Assembly: GCA_021737405.1 (NCBI GenBank)
Contig: JAIPEG010000003.1
Location: 222,778 to 286,777, forward strand
Reading direction: 5' to 3'
DNA: 64,000 nucleotides
Source of the DNA: Bacteriovoracaceae bacterium
GTDB taxonomy: Bacteria; Bdellovibrionota; Bacteriovoracia; Bacteriovoracales; Bacteriovoracaceae
The position numbers were made by a program, and so were the translations under genes. This document shows, piece by piece, positions 26,492-35,055 of the stretch. The notes beneath the pieces are model-generated. The model worked only from the letters and a program-made list of their open reading frames with translations, ran no database searches and was not told where the DNA came from. Every line of letters begins with the position of its first letter. Within the stretch, counting starts at the first letter, position 1.

Positions 26492-26518
26492 GCCCCTATA
26501 AAAAACTCTTATAGGGGC
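26492..26518 (-). terminator. Hairpin after mdh, weak terminator
   Basis: A perfect 9-base-pair stem (GCCCCTATA with TATAGGGGC) lies 12 bases after the mdh stop. On the minus strand it is followed only by AAACTTTTC, so U-run support is poor, although the loop is T-rich. Confidence 0.45.
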
Positions 26519-26530
26519 GCTTTAGATTTC

Positions 26531-27520
26531 TTAGATTAAGCCTGCAGACTTTACAGAATCTCGCTCTTCAACAAGTTCTTTATGAGTCACATCAAACTTC
26601 TCTTTACCAAAGTCATTGAGGTTTACACCCTCTACAACTTTAACTACTCCATTTTCAGTACGGCATGGGTAAGAGAAGATCAAACCTTCATCCACACCAT
26701 ATTGACCTTGAGAGGCCAAACACATTGAGTAGGTTTCACCAGCTACTGTGTCATGAGTCAAATTATAGATGCCATCGACAGCAGCGTTTGCCGCAGAAGC
26801 CGCTGAAGAAGCGCCTCTTGCTTCAATAATAGCAGCACCACGTTTTTGAACGGTAGAGATAAAGTCACCTTTTAACCAATCATGATCACTGATAACTTCT
26901 GTCGCCAATTTTCCACCAATTTTTGCATTGAAGAAATCAGGGTACTGAGTTGCTGAGTGATTGCCCCAAATCGTCATATTTGTAACTTCTGTTACATCGA
27001 CACCTGCTTTTTGGGCCAATTGAGTTTTTGCTCTATTCTCATCAAGCATAGTCATCGCAAAGAAGTTACTCTTTGGAAGACGTGGTGCAGAATGCATCGT
27101 AATGAGACAGTTGGTGTTACAAGGGTTGCCGACAACAAAGACCTTCGCATCATCTGCGCCATGATCATTAATCGCCTTACCTTGTTTAGTAAAGATCCCA
27201 CCATTGATATTAAGAAGATCTGATCTTTCCATTCCCTGCTTACGAGGAACAGCACCAACAAGAACTGACCAATTTGCACCTTTAAAGCCAACATTCAAGT
27301 CAGCCGTACAAGTTATTTTCTTTAATAAAGGAAAAGCACAATCATCAAGCTCCATCGCGACGCCATTTAGGGCCCCTAAAGCATGCTCAAGTTCAATTAA
27401 CTGCAGCTCAACCTCAGTGTCTGCGCCAAACATTTGACCGGAAGCAATTCTAAAAAGAAGGGCGTATCCAATTTGACCCGCAGCTCCAGTGATCGCGACT
27501 TTTACTCTTTTGTTGGCCAT
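26531..27520 (-). CDS. mdh: Malate dehydrogenase (cytosolic-type)
   Basis: It interconverts malate and oxaloacetate with NAD in the citric acid cycle. It shows the NAD motif GAAGQIGYA (12-20), substrate Arg93 and Arg99 in [11 protein letters not shown], Arg163 in [10 protein letters not shown] and the catalytic His188 in [11 protein letters not shown]. Length (329) matches the cytosolic/chloroplast-like group. ATG has AAGGAGAT upstream. It is a single-gene unit between divergent neighbours. Confidence 0.96.
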   Translation of the reverse strand: MANKRVKVAITGAAGQIGYALLFRIASGQMFGADTEVELQLIELEHALGALNGVAMELDDCAFPLLKKITCTADLNVGFKGANWSVLVGAVPRKQGMERSDLLNINGGIFTKQGKAINDHGADDAKVFVVGNPCNTNCLITMHSAPRLPKSNFFAMTMLDENRAKTQLAQKAGVDVTEVTNMTIWGNHSATQYPDFFNAKIGGKLATEVISDHDWLKGDFISTVQKRGAAIIEARGASSAASAANAAVDGIYNLTHDTVAGETYSMCLASQGQYGVDEGLIFSYPCRTENGVVKVVEGVNLNDFGKEKFDVTHKELVEERDSVKSAGLI

Positions 27521-27660
27521 TACTATCTCCTTGTGATTATTTTTTAAACGCTTGTATTAAACACGATAGACGAACTTTTGGGAAGTCGCAGGAAGTCTTT
27601 AAAATGGCCACGAGCTAACTTTTTAACTATCATTAAAAAATATATATTCAGGAGTATTGA

Positions 27661-28221
27661 TTGAATCAACCAAATCGATCGGATAAAACAAATAATAACA
27701 GAAGCAGCTCTTCTAAAAAAAGCCGTCCTCAACGGAGCCCTAAAAGCGCTAATCCGGCCAAAAAAAGAAGAAATAATAGATCCCGTCGTACGAATGGGCC
27801 TAAGCTTAGTGGTTTTGAAAAAGTTGAACGTGCCTACATGACTTTTCTAGAAAAGCATCTTGAAGCCCGCAAGAAATACTTTGAACTCTACCATCGTGCT
27901 GATCCACGCCAACTGACAAAACTTGAAAAAGCTTTCTATAGAACTGGGGATGAGCTTAGAGAATACGAAGACTCTATCGGTCCTGAATTCAGAGAGGAGT
28001 TTGAAAAGAAATTCAATGGTCTAAAGCTCGACACAACCTATTCTGAAAATCATCAGCTCCCTGTGGAAGAGCCAGCTGTTTCAGCGCAGGATAATATCGA
28101 AGATCCGCACTTACTACCGACTCAGGTTGATCATGAATTTAAAGCTGATGAGGAAGAGAGTGTTGGTAGCATTGAAGACTACCAACAATATAAAGGTATC
28201 GACCCAAGTACTGAGTCTTAA
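27661..28221 (+). CDS. Basic-tailed hypothetical protein
   Basis: TTG is the start, with AGGAG 6 bases upstream. The first ~48 residues are almost only Lys, Arg, Ser, Asn and Pro and should be disordered and able to bind nucleic acid. Residues 50-120 form a helical domain (FEKVERAYMTFLEKHLEARKKYFELYHRADPRQ), and the tail is acidic. I do not recognise the family; a nucleoid- or RNA-associated role is only a guess from charge. It ends one base from the convergent XRE regulator. Confidence 0.65.
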   Translation: MNQPNRSDKTNNNRSSSSKKSRPQRSPKSANPAKKRRNNRSRRTNGPKLSGFEKVERAYMTFLEKHLEARKKYFELYHRADPRQLTKLEKAFYRTGDELREYEDSIGPEFREEFEKKFNGLKLDTTYSENHQLPVEEPAVSAQDNIEDPHLLPTQVDHEFKADEEESVGSIEDYQQYKGIDPSTES

Positions 28222-28222
28222 A

Positions 28223-28549
28223 TTAAGCTAAGCTTCCAAGTGGCTCACTTACATCCTCACGAGTCTGAGGAGAATTAACAGTGCCATCTCCAGAGCGCAA
28301 GAAGTTCTCAAGTGTCTTTTCTTGATCCTCAAGAATCGCCTTTTTTAAATCTCCATGAGGAATATTGAGAATTTCAGAAACTCTACTTAACATTTTTAAA
28401 GGCACGTTACAGAGCGCTCTCTCAACATTAGAAATAAATTGTCCATTTTTATATCCAAGTAACTGGCTGAGTTCAGATTGAGAGTATCCTTTTGGATGGC
28501 CCATTCTCTTTTCTCTGATTAATTTGGCAATACTTTCAAAACTTCTCAT
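28223..28549 (-). CDS. XRE-family helix-turn-helix regulator
   Basis: Residues 5-65 form a Cro/CI-type HTH: IAKLIREKRMGHPKGYSQSELSQLLGYKNGQFISNVERAL, followed by a supporting helix. The short polar tail shows no sensor domain. AGGATT precedes the ATG. It is probably autoregulated or controls a nearby gene. The palindrome at 28743 in the divergent intergenic region is a candidate site but lies about 195 bases upstream. Confidence 0.85.
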   Translation of the reverse strand: MRSFESIAKLIREKRMGHPKGYSQSELSQLLGYKNGQFISNVERALCNVPLKMLSRVSEILNIPHGDLKKAILEDQEKTLENFLRSGDGTVNSPQTREDVSEPLGSLA

Positions 28550-28742
28550 AATTAATCCTATTGTTTGTGAGTCCCGTCATTTTTAAAGAAAAACTTGTTC
28601 TTCAATTTATAAGGAGAACATGTTTTTCATCATAGATGAGATTTCTTAATAGCCCTAATAAAATAAGGTAAAATTATTTAAAAAAAACTTAACTTTCTTG
28701 CTATTTCAACAGCTTGCAATTAGTGATGTTTTTTTATTGAGC

Positions 28743-28754
28743 GACAAGCTTGTC
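28743..28754. promoter_or_regulatory. Perfect 12-base palindrome GACAAGCTTGTC
   Basis: This sits in the 279-base divergent space between the XRE regulator and the NfeD gene, about 75 bases before the NfeD start. It could be an operator. No clear -35/-10 pair was identified around it, so support is modest. Confidence 0.3.
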
Positions 28755-28828
28755 TTCTTAAAAACTAAGCAAAAGGGTAAGAAATTGCTATAGTAAGTAT
28801 CCATTTGCACTACACTAAAGGATTAGAA

Positions 28829-30175
28829 GTGTTTTCAAAAATTAAGATATTTCGCCGAATTCTGGCCATATTTACCATCTGTTTCTTGAGTTCAAATGAG
28901 CTAGCGGCTGAAGAAAGTAACCAAGAGAAAACAATCACTGTAAATTCGATCTCCCGCCTTGAGATCAACAGTTCTATAAACCCAGCAACCTACAGCTATT
29001 TATTGTCTGGATTTAAAGAGGCCTTCCAAAAGAAATCAGACCTCATTCTCATTGAGCTCAACACTCCCGGAGGCCTAGTCACAACAACCAAGGAAATCCT
29101 AACTCTCTTTGGAAACTCAGATCGGCCCGTTGTTGTTTGGATAAAACCTGAAGGGGCAAGCGCTACTTCAGCAGGAGCCATCATTGCCTCTGGTTCCCAC
29201 CTACTTTACATGTCCGAAGGTACAAATATTGGCGCCGCAACTCCCATTCAAATGGGAAAGGATATTGAAAAAGAATCAGACATGAGAAAAAAGGCCATCA
29301 ATGATTTAGTGGCCCTTGTTCAGAGTTTATCAGAGGCCCGCGGACGAAACCCCAAACTCTTTGGAGAGATGATTGAAAAGGCCGCCTCCTTTAAAGCTCA
29401 AGAGGCACTCCAAAAGAATTTAGTCGATGGCCTTGCAAACACTCAGAGTGAACTCTTTAAAAATCTTGAAGGAAGTAAGCTAAGGCTTAAAGGTCAAAAT
29501 TATCTTCTCAAACTAAATAATCCCCAGGTAACCACCATTCCCATGGATATGGGTCAAAAGCTTTTAAATGTCCTTGCAGACCCATCCACCGCCTATGTTC
29601 TTTTTCTCATAGGTGCTGCTCTTCTCTATCTTGAGTTTCAAGCTGCAGGCGGCTTCATCGCAGGAAGTATAGGTGCCGTTTGTTTGATCCTAGCAGGTAT
29701 TGGCTTTCAGGTGCTTCCGTTAAACTTTGGTGCTCTTGGTCTCATTATTGTGGCGTTCATTCTCTTTATTATGGAGGCCTTCATTACAAGTTATGGCATT
29801 CTCTCAATCGCAGGTCTTGCCAGTCTTGTTGCAGGGTCTTTATTTCTCTTTCGAACGGATGATGCCTACTTAAGCCTATCAACTTCTTTCATTTTGGCCG
29901 TTGTTTCTGCCATCGGAGCTTTTCTTGGCATCTGTTTATTTCTGATAATCAGAGAGAGAAAAAATGTTGGAAAGGAGAAGTTTAACGAAACTCTTGAGCG
30001 CCATGGAGTCATTGTTAAACTTCTAAGAGAGGAAGCTGGTCACCATATTTACCAAGTGAAAATTGGTGGTGAATTTTGGAATGCTCAAAGTGACGAGCCA
30101 TTTAAAGTTGGAGATGAAATTAAAGTTATTGCAAAAGTTGAAGGAACCATGAATTTAGAAATTAGTGCTATATAA
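28829..30175 (+). CDS. NfeD-type membrane protein with ClpP-like serine protease domain
   Basis: Domain order: signal peptide (residues 1-27), a ClpP/S49-type periplasmic protease region with ELNTPGG and the nucleophile block [15 protein letters not shown], then five or so membrane helices (residues ~250-370), then a C-terminal OB-fold ([21 protein letters not shown]). The long NfeD/slipin pair is a conserved operon, as in Pyrococcus, where the protease cleaves the stomatin-like partner. GTG 28829 has AAAGGA 6 bases before it, better than TTG 28805. The partner slipin follows after 11 bases. Confidence 0.88.
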   Translation: MFSKIKIFRRILAIFTICFLSSNELAAEESNQEKTITVNSISRLEINSSINPATYSYLLSGFKEAFQKKSDLILIELNTPGGLVTTTKEILTLFGNSDRPVVVWIKPEGASATSAGAIIASGSHLLYMSEGTNIGAATPIQMGKDIEKESDMRKKAINDLVALVQSLSEARGRNPKLFGEMIEKAASFKAQEALQKNLVDGLANTQSELFKNLEGSKLRLKGQNYLLKLNNPQVTTIPMDMGQKLLNVLADPSTAYVLFLIGAALLYLEFQAAGGFIAGSIGAVCLILAGIGFQVLPLNFGALGLIIVAFILFIMEAFITSYGILSIAGLASLVAGSLFLFRTDDAYLSLSTSFILAVVSAIGAFLGICLFLIIRERKNVGKEKFNETLERHGVIVKLLREEAGHHIYQVKIGGEFWNAQSDEPFKVGDEIKVIAKVEGTMNLEISAI

Positions 30176-30186
30176 AAGGAGCCAAA

Positions 30187-30936
30187 ATGTTTAATCCGAT
30201 TTTTTTATTTGTTATTCTATTGATCATTCTCTTATTTAATACGGTTAAAATTTTAAGAGAATATGAAAGAGCTGTCGTTTTTAGGCTTGGTCGTTACACG
30301 GGCCTTAGAGGACCAGGTTTAATCTTACTTATTCCTGGAATTGAGAAAATGGTTCGCGTTGATTTACGAACAGTAACCATGGATATCCCCTCTCAAGACA
30401 TTATCTCTCGAGACAACGTTACTCTTAAAGTAAATGGCGTCGTTTATTTCAGAGTGGATAACCCAGAAAAAGCCGTTATTGCTGTAGAAGAGTACTATTC
30501 TGCCACAGCACAAATTTCTCAAACGACTCTTAGAACCGTCATTGGTCAGTATGAATTAGATGAAATTCTTCAACATCGCGACAAGATTAATGCTTCTCTT
30601 CAAGAAATTCTTGATGAGCAAACAGAGCCTTGGGGTGTTAAGGTAAGTGCCGTTGAAGTAAAGGCGATCGATCTTCCTCTTGATATGCAAAAGGCCATGG
30701 CCCGACAGGCCCAAGCTGAAAGAGATAAAAGAGCGAAAGTTATTTCTGCCGAAGGTGAATTTGAGGCCTCTAAAAAGCTCGCGGAAGCTGCGGCAGTTTT
30801 GGATGCTCAACCAAGCGCCATCACCCTCCGCTATTTAGAAACGATGCAAACCATTTCAGTGGGTGAAGGAAAAACCACGACGTTCTTTCCACTTCCCATT
30901 CAATTGATGGAGAGCCTTTTTCACAAACAAAAATGA
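30187..30936 (+). CDS. Slipin (stomatin/prohibitin-family membrane protein)
   Basis: One N-terminal hydrophobic helix (residues 3-20) is followed by the SPFH domain: [57 protein letters not shown], and [20 protein letters not shown] coiled-coil stretch rich in Ala, Glu and Lys comes next, then a hydrophobic tail. Slipins oligomerise in membrane microdomains. Coupling to the NfeD protease upstream is a known operon arrangement. AAGGAG precedes the ATG. Confidence 0.92.
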   Translation: MFNPIFLFVILLIILLFNTVKILREYERAVVFRLGRYTGLRGPGLILLIPGIEKMVRVDLRTVTMDIPSQDIISRDNVTLKVNGVVYFRVDNPEKAVIAVEEYYSATAQISQTTLRTVIGQYELDEILQHRDKINASLQEILDEQTEPWGVKVSAVEVKAIDLPLDMQKAMARQAQAERDKRAKVISAEGEFEASKKLAEAAAVLDAQPSAITLRYLETMQTISVGEGKTTTFFPLPIQLMESLFHKQK

Positions 30937-31478
30937 TCACTCAAGACAACATAACCCTTATCCCTTTTAAGCATCATGGTCCTTGGAAGATTGAAGCCAA
31001 GATGCTTAGGGGTGGGTCACAGTGGGTTTTAGATTACAAAATCATTAAAACCACTGAGACTGATCAAGAAATTAATTGGCCTTCTCAAATGGATGGTAAT
31101 CCTTTGAGAAGGACAGGCCTATGGAATGAAACATGCTTTGAAGCGTTTTTTCTCTTTGAAGACAATACTTATGAAGAGTGGAATTTTTCTCCTAATGGAT
31201 CATGGAATTGTTTTGGCTTTGAAAGCTATCGGCTGCCTGATCCTCCCAAGGAGAAAGAAGTTGCGGCCATTCCAGAAATTAAAGAAGTCAGTAAAAACAA
31301 CTTCCAAGTCACAATCCCTTCAAGAGACCTTGTTAAGGCCTTTAGCTTAACGACTGTGTTAAAAGTTAAAAAAGAGGAAGATCTGCAAACTTACTTTTTG
31401 GCCCACACGCATGCATTTGATAAAGCGGATTTTCATAATCAAAAACTCTTTTTGCCATTGAATAAAATCACACTATAA
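30933..31478 (+). CDS. DOMON-like domain protein
   Basis: Overlaps slipin by ATGA. The sequence [39 protein letters not shown] matches the core of the bacterial DOMON-like/CBM9-like fold. No signal peptide is seen, so it is likely cytoplasmic or peripherally attached. DOMON domains bind haem or sugars; which applies here cannot be told, and I see no obvious haem-ligand pair. Cotranscription with an NfeD-slipin pair is not something I recall as standard. Confidence 0.75.
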   Translation: MITQDNITLIPFKHHGPWKIEAKMLRGGSQWVLDYKIIKTTETDQEINWPSQMDGNPLRRTGLWNETCFEAFFLFEDNTYEEWNFSPNGSWNCFGFESYRLPDPPKEKEVAAIPEIKEVSKNNFQVTIPSRDLVKAFSLTTVLKVKKEEDLQTYFLAHTHAFDKADFHNQKLFLPLNKITL

Positions 31479-31506
31479 TGGCTAAAAATCACATTGGTGT
31501 TATTTT

Positions 31507-32730
31507 ATGAAGAAATTTTTAATGCTTTTTCACACGCTCTTTTTCTTAATCGGATGTTCTCATTTCTTAAAAAACAATCATGAAATCAATATCGTTCATT
31601 ATAATATTTTCGAACTAGACTCGAAAAAACTTAGTGATCCTAATAATGAGCAGGTTCTTGCAGTTAAGGAGATTCTTAACGAACAAAAGATAAATATCTT
31701 ATCGATTAATGAAATTCAGTTTGATCGCCCCCAAACCCCTCTTCCACATCTTATGACCTATGGACAAAATATGCTCCTTTTAACAAAGGGACTTACCAAA
31801 GATGATGACAAAGCAGACTGGAGTTTTAGCTTCTTTCAAGCAAATACTGGTAATAAGGCAAAGAAATTTAAGGGAAGCTATTTGGTCCCAAATGACTCTC
31901 GTGTAAAAAATGTGAGAAAGTATGCTGATCCTGTAAACTATGGCCTGTTTCCTGGTCAATATTCTACCGCTCTGGCCACTACCTATCCTGTCAAAAGAAA
32001 GGTTGTGATCAATGATCTTCCTTGGGTTAGTTTTAACCCCAAGGCCAATCTAAAAAAATACAGAGATGCTAGAGGCAAGAGACTGCCAAAGAACATGCCT
32101 TTATTTGACAAGAACTTCGTTGATACCGTGGTTGATATTCAAGGAAAAGAGGTGCACCTTATCACCTTGCACACAGTGCCTGCTTATCACTTTGGCAATA
32201 AGGCGAGTCCAAATTATCAAAGAAATGCTGACCAATTGAAATTTTTAGAATGGTACCTGACGGGTAAGACCACCAACATGGTAGAGCTTCCCGCAAATTA
32301 TGAACCTCTTCCAGAAGGCTCCTATTATATTGCCATGGGTGACTGGAATACGGAGAGGGAGAATTCTAAAAACCCAGGTGCCCATGTATTAAATCGTTTT
32401 GCCTCAACTGGTCGCCTTTTTCCAAAAGAGGGCATAACTCATGAAAGTCGTGGCTTTGGAAATCATCGCCTCAAGATGCTTCTTGATTATCTTTTTTACT
32501 CACCAAATCTAGAGTTAAAAGAAGCAAAAATCCTGCGTCCTGAAGAGAAAAGACTTTTTCTTGGTTGTGGACCAAATGCTTTGGCGCAAAAAAATGAAGA
32601 AGGCCGAGTTGCAGTTCCTTTTCAAGAAAAAGGTAAGACATGCCATGTCACGATTGACTCAAAGTTTTATCGCCAAAAAATGGCCTCAGATCATTTCCCC
32701 ATTGCTGCAACGCTAAGATTTAAGAACTAA
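31507..32730 (+). CDS. Lipoprotein of the endonuclease/exonuclease/phosphatase (EEP) family
   Basis: A type II signal peptide with lipobox LIGC (Cys17) shows it is anchored in the envelope. EEP landmarks: NEIQ (metal-binding Glu), an MGDWNTE segment (catalytic Asp and Asn) and the closing SDHFPIAA (Asp-His). EEP enzymes cleave phosphodiester bonds in nucleic acids, lipids or nucleotides. An extracytoplasmic member may be an exported nuclease or a phospholipase-like enzyme. In a predator this could process prey nucleic acid, but that is speculation. Confidence 0.83.
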   Translation: MKKFLMLFHTLFFLIGCSHFLKNNHEINIVHYNIFELDSKKLSDPNNEQVLAVKEILNEQKINILSINEIQFDRPQTPLPHLMTYGQNMLLLTKGLTKDDDKADWSFSFFQANTGNKAKKFKGSYLVPNDSRVKNVRKYADPVNYGLFPGQYSTALATTYPVKRKVVINDLPWVSFNPKANLKKYRDARGKRLPKNMPLFDKNFVDTVVDIQGKEVHLITLHTVPAYHFGNKASPNYQRNADQLKFLEWYLTGKTTNMVELPANYEPLPEGSYYIAMGDWNTERENSKNPGAHVLNRFASTGRLFPKEGITHESRGFGNHRLKMLLDYLFYSPNLELKEAKILRPEEKRLFLGCGPNALAQKNEEGRVAVPFQEKGKTCHVTIDSKFYRQKMASDHFPIAATLRFKN

Positions 32731-32746
32731 ATTAAATCAATACTTA

Positions 32747-32775
32747 TTGACGGTTAGCACCGTGGCGTTTCTAAT
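32747..32775 (+). promoter_or_regulatory. Sigma70-type promoter of the ole operon, with an inverted repeat in the spacer
   Basis: TTGACG (32747-32752) and TCTAAT (32770-32775) are 17 bases apart. An inverted repeat ACGGT-TAGC-ACCGT at 32750-32763 overlaps the -35 element and spacer. That is a classic repressor position and may be the site of the regulator encoded just downstream. Confidence 0.6.
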
Positions 32776-32835
32776 AGCATTTCGTATATTTTATTTTTGT
32801 AATATTTGAAATACTGGCGAAATCCACGGACGAAA

Positions 32836-33537
32836 ATGCCTACAGCAAATGCAGGAATTATTGAGGACCAACTTCTAGACGAAATACCCGTCTTCGAAAA
32901 CTTCCTTCATAAAATTGGCTTCAAAAGAAATGAAGGGGCCATCTATGGCCTATTGGTTCTTAGTGAGCGTCCACTTACCAGCGAAGAAATTGAAAGAGTA
33001 CTAGGGCTTTCCCAAAGTGCTGTTAGCCAAGGACTAAAATGCCTCACTTTATATGGCGCCGTAGAAACAAGAGAAACAAGAGATCCCCTTAGAAGAGTCA
33101 AAGAGCACTCTGCTAAAGAAGATAGCTTGGCCATAGTGGCCAGTGTCTTTAGAAAGAGAGAGCAAGAGACGATTGAAGAATTTAAGAAGATGGCCAAGAG
33201 AATCCAGGCCTATTCAAATCAGGAAGCGGAAGGACCACGCAAACGTCGCATCAATTCCATTGTCTCGACCTGCGAAATAGCAGAATCCGTCATGAACTTT
33301 GTCATCTCTTTAGCAGGTGTTGGCCAAGGAGCAATTTATGATGAAGTGGTTCAAAACCTACCAAAAGTTTTAGAAATGCTTACTCAAAGCACCGACGGCC
33401 TTAACCAAATGGGAAATTTGGCCTTAGGCTTAACCGGTAACCTCACCAAAAGAGGCAGCCAATTTATCCACAAAAAACTTAAAGACAACCTCCTGCGCAT
33501 GGCAGGTGATTCCTCTGGAGAAGATCATTATGAATAA
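32836..33537 (+). CDS. GbsR/MarR-family-like winged-helix regulator
   Basis: Residues ~28-95 hold a winged-helix region (NEGAIYGLLVLSERPLTSEEIERVLGLSQSAVSQGLKCLTLYGAVET), followed by a basic wing and helical dimerisation segments. The type is GbsR/MarR-like, often used for membrane-lipid and osmolyte genes. It is the first gene of the ole operon and overlaps the ketosynthase start by 8 bases, so it should report on lipid state and control this operon. ATG 32836 was chosen over TTG 32806 for its ATG and a GGA 7 bases ahead. Confidence 0.8.
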   Translation: MPTANAGIIEDQLLDEIPVFENFLHKIGFKRNEGAIYGLLVLSERPLTSEEIERVLGLSQSAVSQGLKCLTLYGAVETRETRDPLRRVKEHSAKEDSLAIVASVFRKREQETIEEFKKMAKRIQAYSNQEAEGPRKRRINSIVSTCEIAESVMNFVISLAGVGQGAIYDEVVQNLPKVLEMLTQSTDGLNQMGNLALGLTGNLTKRGSQFIHKKLKDNLLRMAGDSSGEDHYE

Positions 33538-34801
33538 AATGATTCAAGGAAGTACCAAAAATTTAACTGACGATCAAAGAATCGTTATCACAGGTGTCGG
33601 CCTAACGGCACCCAATGGAAACACGCTCTCTGAGTTTCGCCGCAATATGCTTGAAGGAGTCAGTGGACTAGACTTCATGGAAGTTCGTCACATGGGTCAG
33701 CTAGCAGCAGGAAATTGTAGTTTTGATGAACAAAAATACCAAAATAGAAAAATGAGAAAACGCGGCACTCGTGCAGGCGCTATTGGTATCTATTGTGCCA
33801 ATGAGGCCATCATTGATAGTGGTATCGATATTCAAGAAGAAGACCGCGACAATATTGGCATCTACGTTGGTATTACAGAGCATGGAAATGTTGAAACAGA
33901 AAATGAAATCCATGAACTGTATCAAAATGATCTTAACACTGATTATTGGTCCCATCACCATAACCCAAGAACTGTAGCGAACGCTCCAGCGGGTGAAGTC
34001 TCCCTGAATCTTGGAATTACGGGACCAGCTTACACCGTAGGTGCGGCCTGCGCTGCTGGAAATCTTGGCCTCATTCACGGGGCTCAAATGATTCGAGCGG
34101 GCGAAGTCGAGTGGTGTTTGGCCGGTGGAATTAGTGAGTCAACTCATACATTTGGAATCTTTGCCGCCTTTAAAGCTCAAGGCGCCCTTGGAAGTCACAC
34201 AGATCCGACTCTTGCCACCCGACCGTTAGATAAGAATAGAAATGGCATTGCTGTCAGTGAAGGAGGTTGCCTTTACGTTCTTGAAACTCTCACCCGTGCA
34301 AAAGCGCGCGGTGCTAGGATTTATGGAGAAATTGCAGGATACCATGTAAACAGTGACGCCACAGATTTTGTCCTTCCTAATACTGAACGTCAGGTTGAGT
34401 GTATGAACAGGGCCATTAAGAGAGCAGGTCTCACCGTTGAAGATATTGATATTGTTTCTATGCACGCCACAGGAACTTCCCAAGGAGACATTCAAGAATG
34501 TAAGGCCGTAAGAGAAGTTTTTAGTAGTAGCGATAATACTCTCATCAATGCCAGTAAAGGTTTCATAGGCCATTGCATGGGAGCGGCAGGAGCACTTGAG
34601 CTTGCAGGAAACCTCCCCTCTTTTGAAGACAGCATGGTTCATGGCTGTAGAAATGTAGAAGAGTTGGACCCAGAGTGTGAAATAAAAGGTCTCGTTTTAA
34701 AAGGACCAGTAAATAAAGAAGTTAAGACAATATTAAACAATAGCTTTGGAATGTTAGGCATTAACTCTGCTCTAATTATATCCAAAATGGAAAAGGAGTA
34801 A
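33530..34801 (+). CDS. Beta-ketoacyl-ACP synthase (KAS I/II type)
   Basis: This is a decarboxylating ketosynthase of 423 residues with the complete catalytic set: Cys174 in AACAAGN, His312 in MHATGTSQGD, Lys343 and His348 in SKGFIGHCMGAAGA. It extends acyl-ACP with malonyl-ACP. The ATG at 33530 has GGAG upstream and overlaps the regulator gene by 8 bases. An ACP follows immediately after 3 bases, so it probably works with that dedicated ACP rather than the household one. Chain length cannot be read from sequence. Confidence 0.9.
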   Translation: MNKMIQGSTKNLTDDQRIVITGVGLTAPNGNTLSEFRRNMLEGVSGLDFMEVRHMGQLAAGNCSFDEQKYQNRKMRKRGTRAGAIGIYCANEAIIDSGIDIQEEDRDNIGIYVGITEHGNVETENEIHELYQNDLNTDYWSHHHNPRTVANAPAGEVSLNLGITGPAYTVGAACAAGNLGLIHGAQMIRAGEVEWCLAGGISESTHTFGIFAAFKAQGALGSHTDPTLATRPLDKNRNGIAVSEGGCLYVLETLTRAKARGARIYGEIAGYHVNSDATDFVLPNTERQVECMNRAIKRAGLTVEDIDIVSMHATGTSQGDIQECKAVREVFSSSDNTLINASKGFIGHCMGAAGALELAGNLPSFEDSMVHGCRNVEELDPECEIKGLVLKGPVNKEVKTILNNSFGMLGINSALIISKMEKE

Positions 34802-34804
34802 AAA

Positions 34805-35050
34805 ATGGAAGCAGTTGAAGTAAGAAAAGTCGTATTGGACATTATTGAAGACATCGCCCTTGATGAAGATGTGTCAAATCTAAATGATGACATTGCTTTG
34901 AGAGAGCAACTTGACCTTGATAGCATGGACTTTCTTGATATCGTTATGGAGCTTAAGAAACGCCATAAGGTAGAAGTTCCACAAGAAGATTACCCAAGAT
35001 TGGCAACGATGAGTAGCTGTGTAGAATACCTCACGCCAAAAATGCAATAG
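34805..35050 (+). CDS. Acyl carrier protein (dedicated)
   Basis: An 81-residue acidic helical protein with the phosphopantetheine attachment site Ser40 in LDLDSMDFLDIV. It lies between the ketosynthase and the FAD enzyme, 3 and 5 bases away, so it is translated with them. Its sequence around the attachment site is DSMD rather than the household DSLD, as in many specialised carriers. Confidence 0.93.
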   Translation: MEAVEVRKVVLDIIEDIALDEDVSNLNDDIALREQLDLDSMDFLDIVMELKKRHKVEVPQEDYPRLATMSSCVEYLTPKMQ

Positions 35051-35055
35051 TCTAA

